Notes: generated by a model from the sequence alone, not told the origin. DNA of 64,000 nt from Micromonospora sp. NBC_01699 (GCF_036250065.1 NZ_CP109199.1:4092001-4156000); one strand, 5' to 3'; counted from the stretch's first letter, positions 26,501 to 37,842 are shown. Made by a program: numbers and translations.

Positions 26501-27739
26501 TCAATCTCGCTCGTCGGGCGGCGGCGCGGCCACCGGATCGAGGGCCAGTAGCGACCAGCGGGCCCGGAGCACCTTCCCGACCAGCATCGGCACCGTCCGC
26601 CCGCCGCTGGCCGCCGCCATTCCCCGCGCGACCCGCAGGTCCGCGCCACGCAGTCCGCCGCTGACCACGAGGCCCGGCCCGTTCGCCGTACCCGCCGGTC
26701 CGCCCGCGTCGCCCGGTGTCTGCGGGAAGGTGTCGACCCGGCGACAGCCGTCCGGTACGTCGTCGCCGAGCACTGTGCCGACGACGGTGACGCCGAACCC
26801 CGCCGCCCGCAACTGCTCCACGATGCCGAGCGCCTGCCGGGCGCTCGCCGCCGGTGACCCGGTGATGGTCAGCACGTCCGGTGTCCGGGCCAGGTCCGCC
26901 CAGAGCCACCGGTTTTCCTGCCGACCCAGGATCACCGGCATCGTGGCGCCGGGCAACGGCTCACCGGCGGGCAACCACCCGTACGCCGGCACGTCCCCCG
27001 TCCGGCCGGCGCCGGTCAGCCGGACCTCGACCCGGTCCGCCCCCTGGCCCAGCTCCGCCCGCACCTCCCCCACCTCCGCCGGACCCGCCACCACTCCCGC
27101 CGGACCCGCCACCACCTCCGCCGGACCCGCCACCGCCTCGGCCGGGGCGGCGGCGGTGAGCGGGGTACGCCGCCGGCGGCGCAGCGCGACCAGGGCGACC
27201 GCGAGCAGCAGCACCATCAGCCCGAAGGCGCCCAGCCGGAGCAGGTAACCGGCGAAGCTGCCCCGAGAGTTGTCGGCAACCGCCCGCGGCGGCGGTACGC
27301 GGGCCGGCTCGGCCACGGCGTCCCGGGTCCGCTCCGGTACGGCCGGTGGGCTGCCCAGCCGCACGCCGGCCCCGTCGGCGTCGGGCGGCAGCAGCAGGAT
27401 CCATCCCGGCCGCAGTTCGAGCGTGTCGGTCATCCGCCCGCCGTCCGGCTGTGGCCGGTCCCGGTTCAGCTCGAAGATCTCCCGATACCGGTTGCCGTCA
27501 CCGAGGGTCTGCACCGCGATCGCGTACAGGTACTCCTTCTGTGCGCCCACCCCCGGACCGACCACGTAGTAGCGGTCGGTCGGCGAGGTCGGTTCGGTCA
27601 CCGCCCACGTCGCATGCGCGGCGGGGCCCGCCGGCTGCACCGCCGGGCCGAGCGGCACCAGCAGCACCAACCCGGTCAACGCACGCACCGTACGGACCGG
27701 TGCCGACCGTCCGCGCCACCGTTGCGCGCCACCGCCCAT
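26501..27739 (-). CDS. LysM-like domain membrane protein of the type VII locus
   Basis: A 412-residue protein. A signal-like helix (about 18-38) is followed by a segment like that of the neighbouring mycosin: RYYVVGPGVGAQKEYLYAI, then IFELNRD, then LRPGWILLLPPDADG (about residues 55-125). One membrane helix lies near 163-188 and a basic RRRRRR stop follows. A seven-residue AEVVAGP-type repeat comes next, and a cytoplasmic alpha/beta domain to the end (DVLTITGSPAASARQALGIV). ATG 27739 has a GAGGAGAGG site; the longer frame upstream is not supported. It is first in the three-gene group with the two degenerate mycosins. Confidence 0.82.
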   Translation of the reverse strand: MGGGAQRWRGRSAPVRTVRALTGLVLLVPLGPAVQPAGPAAHATWAVTEPTSPTDRYYVVGPGVGAQKEYLYAIAVQTLGDGNRYREIFELNRDRPQPDGGRMTDTLELRPGWILLLPPDADGAGVRLGSPPAVPERTRDAVAEPARVPPPRAVADNSRGSFAGYLLRLGAFGLMVLLLAVALVALRRRRRTPLTAAAPAEAVAGPAEVVAGPAGVVAGPAEVGEVRAELGQGADRVEVRLTGAGRTGDVPAYGWLPAGEPLPGATMPVILGRQENRWLWADLARTPDVLTITGSPAASARQALGIVEQLRAAGFGVTVVGTVLGDDVPDGCRRVDTFPQTPGDAGGPAGTANGPGLVVSGGLRGADLRVARGMAAASGGRTVPMLVGKVLRARWSLLALDPVAAPPPDERD

Positions 27740-30216
<2,477 letters not shown>

Positions 30217-30279
30217 TCGGGGCCACGGTCAGGGCGACCCGGATCACGCAGGTCGGACGGCTGGTGCCACCATCACGGC

Positions 30280-31671
30280 ATGCATGTCTCGCGTCGTACG
30301 CTGCTCGGAGCCGGTCTTGCCACGGCCGGCGTGACCGTGGCCGGCTGCGGTCGCGGCGACGGCGCCGGTAACACTGCGGCCGAGACCGCCTCGACCGGCC
30401 CGACCGGTGCACCGGGTGCCGCCGACGCGCTGGGCGACACCGCGAGGCTCGGCCCGGCGCCGGACGGCTCCCCGAGCGCGGGGGCGACTCCGGCTGCCGC
30501 GTCCGGTGCCGCGAACCAGGCGCCGTACGCGGCCGAGGTGACGAAGGTTCTCCAGCGTTACCTGCCGGCGACCCCGCAGACCGTGCAACACTCCGGTTTC
30601 CCCGGCGCGGTGGCCCTGGTCCTGGTCGACGGCAAAACCACGGTCCACACCGCCGTCGGGGAGGCGCTGCGCTACGGCGCCGGTCCGAAGCTGCTGCCGG
30701 CCGGTCAGCGGGTGCCCATGCGCCCCGACTCGATCTTCGACCTGGCCTCGGTCACCAAGGTCTACACCGCGATCCTGCTCCTCCAACAGGTGGACCGGGG
30801 CAGGGTCGACCTCGACGCCCCGGTGGTCGAGTACCTGCCCGAGTTCACCGGCACCGGCAAGCCGGCGATCACCGTCGCCATGCTGCTCACCCACACCGGC
30901 GGCCTGCCCGTCGGCGCCAAGGTCACCGGTCTGCCCGACAACACCGCCCGGTGGAAGGCGGTGATGACCACCCCGCTGGTCTCCGGCGCCACCCCCGGCG
31001 ACACCTTCCGCTACTCCAGCGTCGGCCTGATGGTGGCCGGGAAGATCGTCGAGAAGGTCACCGGGCAGCGCCTCGACCAGGCCCTCAGGACCAACCTCAG
31101 CGGGCCGCTCGGCCTGCGTGACACCGGTTTCGTCCCGAACGGCTGGCTGTCCGCCACGGCGAAGAGCACCCGCCTCGTCGCCACCGACGCCCGCTCCTCA
31201 CGCGGTCTGCTGCGCGGCACCGTGCACGACGACGTCGCCAACCACCTCGGCGGGATCGCCGGGCACGCCGGCATCTTCGCCACCGCCGCCGACCTGGCCG
31301 CGATCGGGCAACTGCTCCTGGACGGCGGCACCTACCGGGGCAAACGCATCCTGGCCGAGACGACCGTACGCAGGATGCTGACCAATGCCAACGCCGGCAA
31401 ACCCGCCGTCGACCCGGAGCGCCCGAACCGCACCTCGGCGCACGGTCTCGGCGTCGTGCTCGACCAGCCGTGGTTCATGGGCCGCCTCGCCGGCCCCCGC
31501 ACCTTCGGCCACACCGGCTTCGCCGGCCCGTCACTCGTGGTCGACCCCGGCCGCAGGCTGGTCCTCGCCCTGTTGACCAACCGCGCCCATCCCAACTGGA
31601 GTTGGGCCAACCCGGACCCGGCCCGCGCCGCCACGGCCGACGCGCTCGCCGGGGCCGTCCGGGCCGGTTGA
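30280..31671 (+). CDS. Serine beta-lactamase-like hydrolase, Tat/lipoprotein
   Basis: A 463-residue protein of the class C beta-lactamase / esterase superfamily. The N-terminus has twin arginines (SRRTLLG) and a lipobox-like VAGC (Cys23), so it is probably exported as a lipoprotein. Motifs are SVTK (Ser157, Lys160), YSS (Tyr245) and HTG (411-413), in the expected order. An Ala/Pro/Gly linker covers about 25-85. Substrates in this family range from peptides to esters, so the reaction is not assigned. It lies 63 bases after ligA and reads the same way. Confidence 0.9.
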   Translation: MHVSRRTLLGAGLATAGVTVAGCGRGDGAGNTAAETASTGPTGAPGAADALGDTARLGPAPDGSPSAGATPAAASGAANQAPYAAEVTKVLQRYLPATPQTVQHSGFPGAVALVLVDGKTTVHTAVGEALRYGAGPKLLPAGQRVPMRPDSIFDLASVTKVYTAILLLQQVDRGRVDLDAPVVEYLPEFTGTGKPAITVAMLLTHTGGLPVGAKVTGLPDNTARWKAVMTTPLVSGATPGDTFRYSSVGLMVAGKIVEKVTGQRLDQALRTNLSGPLGLRDTGFVPNGWLSATAKSTRLVATDARSSRGLLRGTVHDDVANHLGGIAGHAGIFATAADLAAIGQLLLDGGTYRGKRILAETTVRRMLTNANAGKPAVDPERPNRTSAHGLGVVLDQPWFMGRLAGPRTFGHTGFAGPSLVVDPGRRLVLALLTNRAHPNWSWANPDPARAATADALAGAVRAG

Positions 31672-31848
31672 GAAAACGGATCGAGGTCGGCTTCCGTCGT
31701 GAATCGGAACGCCGTGCCCGAAGAGTCGTTCGCCGGTCGCCATGTGGCGTCGACAATCTGAACAGGCGTACGTGGACAGTCGCGAGACGACGCTGCCATG
31801 CTTTCCGCAGGGCATGCCCTCGGCGGTTCGCTACCCCACGGAGCGCAC

Positions 31849-32361
31849 ATGAGTTTTCTCAGCGAGGCCCGACACAGGCTCGGCTTGCACACCGGCGAAT
31901 GGACGTACGACGCCGAGAAGCGTTGCGATCAGACGTTTTCCTGCACGGGATGCGCGAGCGTCCGGACCCGTACCCGGCACTCGTTCGACGAGTGGCACCG
32001 GCGTACGCCCTGCGACGAGGCGACCTGCGGGATGGTCCGGACGTGCCGCGTCTGCCGGGAGGTCACGTTCAGGCCGGAACACGAGTTCACCTGGCACTAT
32101 TTCAGCGCCCTGCCGGATCTTCCCGATTTCCCCGCCAAGAGCAAACTCGGCCGGGTGATGTTCCAGGGCCCCTGCAAGCAATTCTCGTTGTGCGACCACT
32201 GCGGCAGGTTGGAGAACACCAACTACCGCGTCTGGCACGACATGGGGCCCTCGATGGTCGGCGGCACCGAGCACGTGGACATCGGCCCCGGCGGCTTCGA
32301 CTCCCCGGTCTACTACCAGGCTTGTAAGGTTTGCGACAAACGCATTCGCTCCGCTGGCTGA
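31849..32361 (+). CDS. Cys-rich, zinc-ribbon-like protein of unknown function
   Basis: A 170-residue protein with repeated metal-binding pairs: CTGC, CDEATC, CRVC, CDHC and CKVC, plus several His-x-Trp pairs (SFDEWHRR, HEFTWHY). The pattern suggests two or three zinc ribbons. There is no signal or membrane segment. ATG 31849 has GGAG eight bases upstream, and the longer frame from 31798 lacks a site. I do not recognise the family. It stands alone between the hydrolase and a convergent oxidoreductase gene. Confidence 0.75.
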   Translation: MSFLSEARHRLGLHTGEWTYDAEKRCDQTFSCTGCASVRTRTRHSFDEWHRRTPCDEATCGMVRTCRVCREVTFRPEHEFTWHYFSALPDLPDFPAKSKLGRVMFQGPCKQFSLCDHCGRLENTNYRVWHDMGPSMVGGTEHVDIGPGGFDSPVYYQACKVCDKRIRSAG

Positions 32362-32388
32362 CCGTCAACCATTCACCCTTCGCCCGAC

Positions 32389-32406
32389 CGGGCCAATTCC
32401 GGCCCG
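32389..32406. terminator. Possible short bidirectional hairpin
   Basis: CGGGCC and GGCCCG flank a 6-base AT-rich loop between two convergent genes. The stem is short and there is no T run. Confidence 0.35.
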
Positions 32407-32411
32407 TTGGG

Positions 32412-33086
32412 TCAGTTGTGGACGGAGATGCGGGTGCGGTGGTGGCGGGGCGACTCGATCTCGTCCAGCACCGCCACGGCGAGGTCGGCGTAGGAGAGCC
32501 GCACGGACTCCGACGACGGCAGGGTGTCGCCACCTACCCGGTAGCGGCCGGTGCGTGGGCCGTCCGCGTCCAGCATCGCCGGCGGGGTGAGCATCACCCA
32601 GTCGAGCGCCCCGGCCGTCGACCGCAGCCGGTCCAGGCCGTCCGCGTGGGCGCGGGCGAACGGCCGGAGGGCGGTGGGAAAGAGCGCGGGGTCGTCCATG
32701 ATCGGATGCCCGTCGCGGTCGTCGAGGTTCGCGAAGAGACCGATGACGACGAGTCGGGGCACGCCGGCCTCGGCCATTCCCCGTTGCAGCGCGTCGGCGG
32801 CCCGGACGAAGAACTGTCCGTCGAAGTGGTCGAGGGCGGCCAGTGCCTCCGGTCCGGATGCCGGGGACACCGCGTGCACGACGGCGTCGTGGTGGCGCGA
32901 GATCTCGGAGACCGCGTGTACGTCGGTCACGTCGCCACGCAGCACGCGTACCCCGTCGGCCGACAGGTGTCCGTACCGTTGCGGATCCCGGACGGCCGCG
33001 CTCACCCGGTGCCCACGCTCGCGCGCCTCGGCGGTTACCGCCCGACCGGCTCGGCCACCCGCGCCGAAGATGACGATGTCGCTCAT
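32412..33086 (-). CDS. NAD(P)-binding oxidoreductase (NmrA/SDR-like)
   Basis: A 224-residue Rossmann-fold protein with the dinucleotide motif IVIFGAGGRAGRAV at the N-terminus and the later pattern of NAD(P)H-binding NmrA/YwnB-like proteins (VLRGDVTDVHAV, VVIGLFAN). It lacks a clear SDR Tyr-x3-Lys. ATG 33086 follows GGGACGGG. It is divergent from an HxlR-type regulator, an arrangement typical of a redox-responsive pair, so control by that regulator is likely. Substrate unknown. Confidence 0.85.
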   Translation of the reverse strand: MSDIVIFGAGGRAGRAVTAEARERGHRVSAAVRDPQRYGHLSADGVRVLRGDVTDVHAVSEISRHHDAVVHAVSPASGPEALAALDHFDGQFFVRAADALQRGMAEAGVPRLVVIGLFANLDDRDGHPIMDDPALFPTALRPFARAHADGLDRLRSTAGALDWVMLTPPAMLDADGPRTGRYRVGGDTLPSSESVRLSYADLAVAVLDEIESPRHHRTRISVHN

Positions 33087-33129
33087 AATCCCGTCCCGTC
33101 CCTGGTTGTCGGTTCCGTGTGCGGAGACG

Positions 33130-33165
33130 GTATCCACGGGATACTGGTTACTTCAAAGGTACCGG
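33130..33165. promoter_or_regulatory. Candidate HxlR operator region
   Basis: A perfect inverted repeat GTATCC-ACG-GGATAC (33130-33144) is followed by an imperfect one, GGTTACTT-CA-AAGGTACC (33146-33163), in the 94-base gap between the divergent oxidoreductase and HxlR genes. Either could be the regulator's binding site. Confidence 0.5.
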
Positions 33166-33180
33166 GATAGGGTCCGGCCC

Positions 33181-33558
33181 ATGGCCGAGCCACTGGACGC
33201 GGAGATGTTCGACCCGATGTGTCCGAGCAGTGCCCTGCCCTTCCAGATCGGTGACAAGTGGACCGGGATGGTGCTGCTCTGCCTGGAACACGGGCGACGG
33301 CGGTTCGGTGAGATCCGGCTGCCCCTGCGCGCGATCACACCGAAGGTGCTCACCCAGACCCTGCGGGCGATGGAACGCGACGGCCTGCTGACCCGCACCG
33401 CGTACGCCGAGAATCCGCCCCGGGTGGAGTACGAACTCACGGCGCTCGGCCGCAGCCTGTTGACGCTGGTCGACGCCGCTCGCGCCTGGAGCAGGCAGCA
33501 CCTGCCGGAGCTGCTCGAAGCCCGCGCCGCGCACGACGCCGCGTGGGGCCGGAGATGA
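33181..33558 (+). CDS. HxlR-family winged-helix regulator
   Basis: A 125-residue protein with the HxlR/DUF24 layout: an N-terminal Cys (PMCPSS, Cys14), then the winged helix (KWTGMVLLCLEHGRRRFGEI, LRAITPKVLTQTLRAMERDG, RVEYELTALG). DUF24 regulators often sense electrophiles or oxidants through the N-terminal Cys. ATG 33181 begins the standard domain; longer frames run back through the divergent gene. It probably controls the divergent oxidoreductase and itself. Confidence 0.92.
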   Translation: MAEPLDAEMFDPMCPSSALPFQIGDKWTGMVLLCLEHGRRRFGEIRLPLRAITPKVLTQTLRAMERDGLLTRTAYAENPPRVEYELTALGRSLLTLVDAARAWSRQHLPELLEARAAHDAAWGRR

Positions 33559-33563
33559 CAAAA

Positions 33564-33596
33564 CTGGCGGCCCTGCCGGTGGGGCAGGACCGCCAG
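33564..33596. terminator. Bidirectional terminator between HxlR and MFS genes
   Basis: CTGGCGGCCCTGCC and GGCAGGACCGCCAG form a 14-bp stem with one mismatch around a 5-base loop, between two convergent genes. Confidence 0.8.
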
Positions 33597-33628
33597 TCGG
33601 TCGGGCGCACTCTCGCGCCCGTGGCCGG

Positions 33629-35131
33629 TCAGTGCATCATCACCGGTACCGGGACGTCCCCGGCGTTCTCGTCGTCGGTGGCACCGGACCCGGCCGCCCC
33701 TGCGCCGTCCTGACGTCCGGTGTTGATGAACGTGAACGCGATCAGCGCCGCGAGGCCCATCAGTCCGACCGCCCACCAGATCGCGGTGGCGTAGCCGTGC
33801 ACCGCCGCCTCGTTGATCAGCGCCGGGTTGCCACCCCGGTCGAGCAACCAGGCCGCGGTGGCGCTGGCCGCGACGGTGTTCAGCAACGCGGTGCCGATCG
33901 AGCCGCCGACCTGCTGCGACGTGTTGATCATCGCGGAGGCGACACCCGCGTCACGCGCTTCGACACCGTAGGTGGCCAGGCTCATCGCCGGCATGAACGC
34001 GGTGCCCATGCCCAGGCCGAGCAGGACCAGACCCGGCAGGATCAGCCCGGTGTACGAGCTGTCGACCTCCATCTGGGTCAGGATCAGCAGACCGATTCCG
34101 GCGACCAGGAAGCCCGGTCCCATCAGCAGTCGGGGTGCCACCCGGTTCATCAACCGGGCACCGATCTGGGTCGAACCGGTGATCATGCCGACGATCATCG
34201 GCAGGAAGGCCACCCCGGTGACAACCGGCGACCAGCCCTTGACCACCTGAAGGTAGTAGGTGAGGAAGAGGAACAGGCCGAACATGCCGATCACCGCGAT
34301 GCCCAGCGCCGAGTACACGCCGGCCCGGTTGCGCTCGGTGAGTACGCGCAGCGGCAGCAGCGGGTGCGCGACCCTGGATTCGACCAGCACGAACGCCGCC
34401 AGCAGCACGGCGGCCGCGACGAACGAACCCAGCGTCCAGCTGGCGGTCCAGCCGTCGGTCTCGGCCCGGGTGAAGCCGTAGACCAGGGAGACCAGGCCGG
34501 TGGTGGACAGCAGCACGCCGGGGATGTCGAGCCGGTTGCGGTTACGGGCACCCGGCACGTCGCGGATCACCAGGTACGCCCCGGCGGCGGCGATCAGGGC
34601 GATCGGGATGTTGACGAACAGCGCCCAGCGCCAGTTCAGGTACTCGGTGAGCACACCGCCGAGGATCAGGCCGAGGGCGCCACCACCACCCGCGATCGCA
34701 CCGAACACACCGAACGCCTTGGCGCGCTCCTTGGCCTCGGTGAAGGTGACCGCCAGCAGCGACAACGCGGCCGGGGCGAGCATCGCGCCGAACACACCCT
34801 GGAGGGCGCGGGCACCGAGCAGCATGCCGGTGTTGGCCGCGATCCCGCCGATGGCCGAGGCGGCGGCGAAGCCGAGCAGGCCGATGGTGAAGATCCGCTT
34901 TCGGCCGGCGATGTCGGCGAGCCGGCCGCCGAAGAGCAGTAGACCACCGAAGGCGAGCGTGTAGGCGGTGATGACCCACTGCCGGTTGCCGTCGGAGATG
35001 CCCAGGTCGTGCTGGGCCGCCGGCAGGGCGATGTTCACCACGGTCGCGTCCAGCACGACCATCAACTGCGCCAGCGAGATGAATATCAGCGCTGTCCAGC
35101 GCCTCGGATTAGCTTCTACTTCTGTGGACAT
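33629..35131 (-). CDS. DHA2-type MFS multidrug efflux transporter
   Basis: A 500-residue membrane protein with about 14 helices, typical of EmrB/QacA (DHA2) exporters driven by protons. Helix 1 has the family motif LDATVVNIALP and the loop between helices 2 and 3 has GGRLADIAGRKRIF. The C-terminal tail is short and acidic. ATG 35131 follows GGGGACC; the longer frame is not needed. A TetR gene lies 112 bases upstream in the same direction and is the probable repressor. The substrate is unknown. Confidence 0.93.
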   Translation of the reverse strand: MSTEVEANPRRWTALIFISLAQLMVVLDATVVNIALPAAQHDLGISDGNRQWVITAYTLAFGGLLLFGGRLADIAGRKRIFTIGLLGFAAASAIGGIAANTGMLLGARALQGVFGAMLAPAALSLLAVTFTEAKERAKAFGVFGAIAGGGGALGLILGGVLTEYLNWRWALFVNIPIALIAAAGAYLVIRDVPGARNRNRLDIPGVLLSTTGLVSLVYGFTRAETDGWTASWTLGSFVAAAVLLAAFVLVESRVAHPLLPLRVLTERNRAGVYSALGIAVIGMFGLFLFLTYYLQVVKGWSPVVTGVAFLPMIVGMITGSTQIGARLMNRVAPRLLMGPGFLVAGIGLLILTQMEVDSSYTGLILPGLVLLGLGMGTAFMPAMSLATYGVEARDAGVASAMINTSQQVGGSIGTALLNTVAASATAAWLLDRGGNPALINEAAVHGYATAIWWAVGLMGLAALIAFTFINTGRQDGAGAAGSGATDDENAGDVPVPVMMH

Positions 35132-35243
35132 GAGGGTCCCCGCAATTTTCGCAAATATGGATGGAAACGGCAGCCTGTGGACGCAGGTCACCCGTACATG
35201 GCGGTGGTGGTTGGTTGGTCGACGCCGGAGGGGCGCCGCTCGG

Positions 35244-35957
35244 TCAGCGCGCTCCCCGCTCCGTGGACGGATCGGCTCCGCCGAACGAGATGCACTCCGA
35301 GGCCGAGCTGCGCAGGTCTGCCAGGGTCACCGTGCACCCCGGCAGTACGGACCGCTGCGGCGTACGCAGCCCGTCGAGCAGGATTTCCAGGTGGCGGTGG
35401 GCGAACCGGTCGACCGTTGCCCGCCCCGTGCCGGGCATCGGTCGGGTGAGCTGGACGATCGGGACGATCACGTCGCCGATGGCAACATCCGGACGCAGCT
35501 GGCCGGACTCCCTGGCCCGCCGCAGGATGGTCTCCAACACGTCCTCCATCCGCTCCCGCTGTAGCTTCAGCTCGGGATCGGTATGGTCCAACCAGTTGGA
35601 GAAAATCGGACAGAGCCCCCCGATCAGCAGGTCCGCCGACACGTGCACGAATCGCCGCAACGCCGCGAAGGCGTCCGGTTCCTCGACCAACGCCCGCTCC
35701 GCCTGTTCGGTCAGACCGGACATCAGGGTGAGAACCACAACCCGGATCAGCTCCCGCCGGTTGGCGAAATGCCGGTAGAGGGTGGCGTTACCCACCCCCG
35801 CCCGCTGGGCGATCTCGTCCAACGGCACCTCGGCGCCCTGCTCGACGAAGAGTTCGCTCGCGGCGGCGATGATCCGGTCGAAGTTCCGGGACGCGTCGGC
35901 TCGCTGCCGGGGCAACCGCTGTTGTACGGCAGTACCAGCCACGACGACGCTCCTCAC
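35244..35957 (-). CDS. TetR-family repressor
   Basis: A 237-residue protein. The N-terminal DNA-binding domain (about residues 25-70) carries VPLDEIAQRAGVGNATLYRHF. The C-terminal part is a helical ligand domain. The GTG at 35957 gives a 20-residue extension before the domain, and a later start is possible. Two copies of the same inverted repeat lie just upstream, so it probably represses itself. The downstream DHA2 pump is its likely target, in the same direction. Confidence 0.92.
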   Translation of the reverse strand: MRSVVVAGTAVQQRLPRQRADASRNFDRIIAAASELFVEQGAEVPLDEIAQRAGVGNATLYRHFANRRELIRVVVLTLMSGLTEQAERALVEEPDAFAALRRFVHVSADLLIGGLCPIFSNWLDHTDPELKLQRERMEDVLETILRRARESGQLRPDVAIGDVIVPIVQLTRPMPGTGRATVDRFAHRHLEILLDGLRTPQRSVLPGCTVTLADLRSSASECISFGGADPSTERGAR

Positions 35958-35963
35958 TGAAAC

Positions 35964-35980
35964 CGGGGAGATCTTCCCCG
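35964..35980. promoter_or_regulatory. Probable TetR operator, copy 1
   Basis: CGGGGA-N5-TCCCCG, seven bases upstream of the tetR start codon. The same 6-5-6 pattern recurs 36 bases away. Confidence 0.7.
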
Positions 35981-35999
35981 CTTCACCCGAAGAGTCAAA

Positions 36000-36016
36000 C
36001 GGGGAAAACCTCCCCG
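36000..36016. promoter_or_regulatory. Probable TetR operator, copy 2
   Basis: The second CGGGGA-N5-TCCCCG element has a different 5-base core, so the conserved arms, not the core, are shared. Centre-to-centre spacing is 36 bases. Confidence 0.7.
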
Positions 36017-36089
36017 GTTATTTCGCCGCCCGCTGTGACCTGCGTCCCGACATCGATGAGGGGCACAGGTCTACGACGGGCGGCGTCCG

Positions 36090-37526
36090 TCAGCCCCGGC
36101 CGCGTACCGCCCCGACGATCAGGTCGACGGCGAGGAACCCGAGCAGCGGGATACCGAACAGCGGCAGCACCCAGCCGATCGCGAAGACAACGGGCACGCC
36201 GACGGCGATCGCCCAGGACGGAAGCTGCTGCCAGGCACCACGGTCGACCGGCGGCGTACCGACGAGGGCGCGACGGTCGGCTCGGGTCGGCCGCCGCTGC
36301 CACCACATCCGGTAACCCCAGACGATCACGCAGAGCAGGCCGAGCGCGAGGGCGGCCAGCAGGACCTGGTTCGCCGGGCCGAACAGGATCGCCATGTGCG
36401 CGCTGATCCCCAGGCTGCTCAGCTTCGCCAGCAGCGGCCAGTCGGCGAAGTCGCTGCGGGCCACGACCGTACCGGCGACCGGGTCGATCGCGGCCCGGTC
36501 CTTGTGCACCGGCCAGGTGTCGTCGACCTGCGTCACGGTCCACGCCGACGACGCGTCCTCGGGCAGGCCCACCTCGACCGGGCCGGTCAGCCGGTTGTCC
36601 CGGGCCACCCGCAGCACCCGGTCGATCGCGGCCGGATCAACCGATTCGGGGGCGGCGGCCTGACCCCCGCCGTGGTGCCCACCGCCGGCCGGCGGCTCAC
36701 CGTCCGCGGTCAGCGAGGTCGACAACTCCGGGGTACGGGCGTCCACCGCGTCCAGACCCGTACTGAAGTTCGCTCCGGCGTACCGTGACCAGGTCAACCC
36801 CGTCGCGGACAGGAACAGCAGGCCGACCACCAGCCACACGCCGGTGCTGGCGTGCCAGCCACGGGTACGGCGCACGCCCCTGCGGGCGGCGAGGTCCGGC
36901 AGCAGCAACCGGCGGGCCCTGCCCCGGCTGCCCCGGTGGCGGCGCCACCACAGCGCCAACCCGCCGAGGGCGATCACCCACAGCCAGCTCGCCGCGAACT
37001 CGGAGTAGTGCCGCCCCAGCACCCCCAGGTGCAGGTTGCGATGCAGGTCGTCCAGCCAGGTACGCACCGGCGTGTAACCGAACCAGGTGGTCAACTGCCC
37101 CGTCACCTCCGCCGTGTACGGATCGACGTACACGCTGTGCTGCTTTTCCCCCAGTTCGGGCGAGGTGAACACCACCTGGGTGGTGGCGTCGTCCGCGCCG
37201 ACGGCCACGTACGACAGTGTTCCGTCGGGGTGGGTCGCCCTGGCGGCGGCCACCTGCTCCGACAGCGGCTTCGCCGCCCGGCCCGCCGGCTCGGCGCGCA
37301 ACTCGGTGCCGTAGACGACCGCGTCCAGTTGCGGCGTGATCGTGTACGCCAGCCCGGTCAGCGCCGCCACGACCAGGAACGGTGCCACCAGCACACCGGC
37401 GTAGAAATGCAGCCGCAGCAGCAGCGCGCCCAGCCCCGTGGCGCGACGTGCCGGTACCGGCACCTCCGCTGTGACGGGGGACGGCGCTTGCCGAGGCTGC
37501 TCGGCCTGGGCGGAGGTGATGGACAT
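36090..37526 (-). CDS. PepSY-associated transmembrane protein
   Basis: A 478-residue protein of the PepSY-TM (PiuB-like) family, often tied to iron or siderophore use. It has an N-terminal membrane helix (LHFYAGVLVAPFLVVAALTG), two PepSY-like external segments (about 90-140 and 290-340), further helices near 180, 235, 370 and 430, and a His/Gly loop (GGGHHGGGQ) near 280. ATG 37526 has GAGGAGC upstream; the longer frame reads through the divergent promoter region. The divergent neighbour is a YcnI-type copper protein, which hints at metal handling. Confidence 0.88.
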   Translation of the reverse strand: MSITSAQAEQPRQAPSPVTAEVPVPARRATGLGALLLRLHFYAGVLVAPFLVVAALTGLAYTITPQLDAVVYGTELRAEPAGRAAKPLSEQVAAARATHPDGTLSYVAVGADDATTQVVFTSPELGEKQHSVYVDPYTAEVTGQLTTWFGYTPVRTWLDDLHRNLHLGVLGRHYSEFAASWLWVIALGGLALWWRRHRGSRGRARRLLLPDLAARRGVRRTRGWHASTGVWLVVGLLFLSATGLTWSRYAGANFSTGLDAVDARTPELSTSLTADGEPPAGGGHHGGGQAAAPESVDPAAIDRVLRVARDNRLTGPVEVGLPEDASSAWTVTQVDDTWPVHKDRAAIDPVAGTVVARSDFADWPLLAKLSSLGISAHMAILFGPANQVLLAALALGLLCVIVWGYRMWWQRRPTRADRRALVGTPPVDRGAWQQLPSWAIAVGVPVVFAIGWVLPLFGIPLLGFLAVDLIVGAVRGRG

Positions 37527-37842
37527 CGGCTCCTCGATCGAACTCGCGCCCGGCGTCGTACACCGGACTATGAACCTGGTCGAAGGCGCCGCCGCAGGTC
37601 CCCACCCGCCGTGACGTCGCCGGACCCCGGTACGCGACCGGTATCCGCCCAAGTAGTCGACAACCGCACGCCATAAGTTCCCGGTGCCGCCCACCGCGGC
37701 CGAAGTAACCCGGCCGGCCGCCCGGGACACGCTCGCCGAGGAACTTTCCCGACCATCGCAGCGACCAACAACCGGGTGCCGCCGATGGTGCCCGGCCATG
37801 GGCGCGCCGTCGCCCCGGCCACCACCGGAAGAAGGCCCTCTC
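37527..37842. other. Divergent promoter region between PepSY and YcnI genes
   Basis: A 316-base gap. I see no strong inverted repeat or metal-box pattern and no supported coding sequence, although overlapping open frames extend through it on both strands. Confidence 0.5.
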
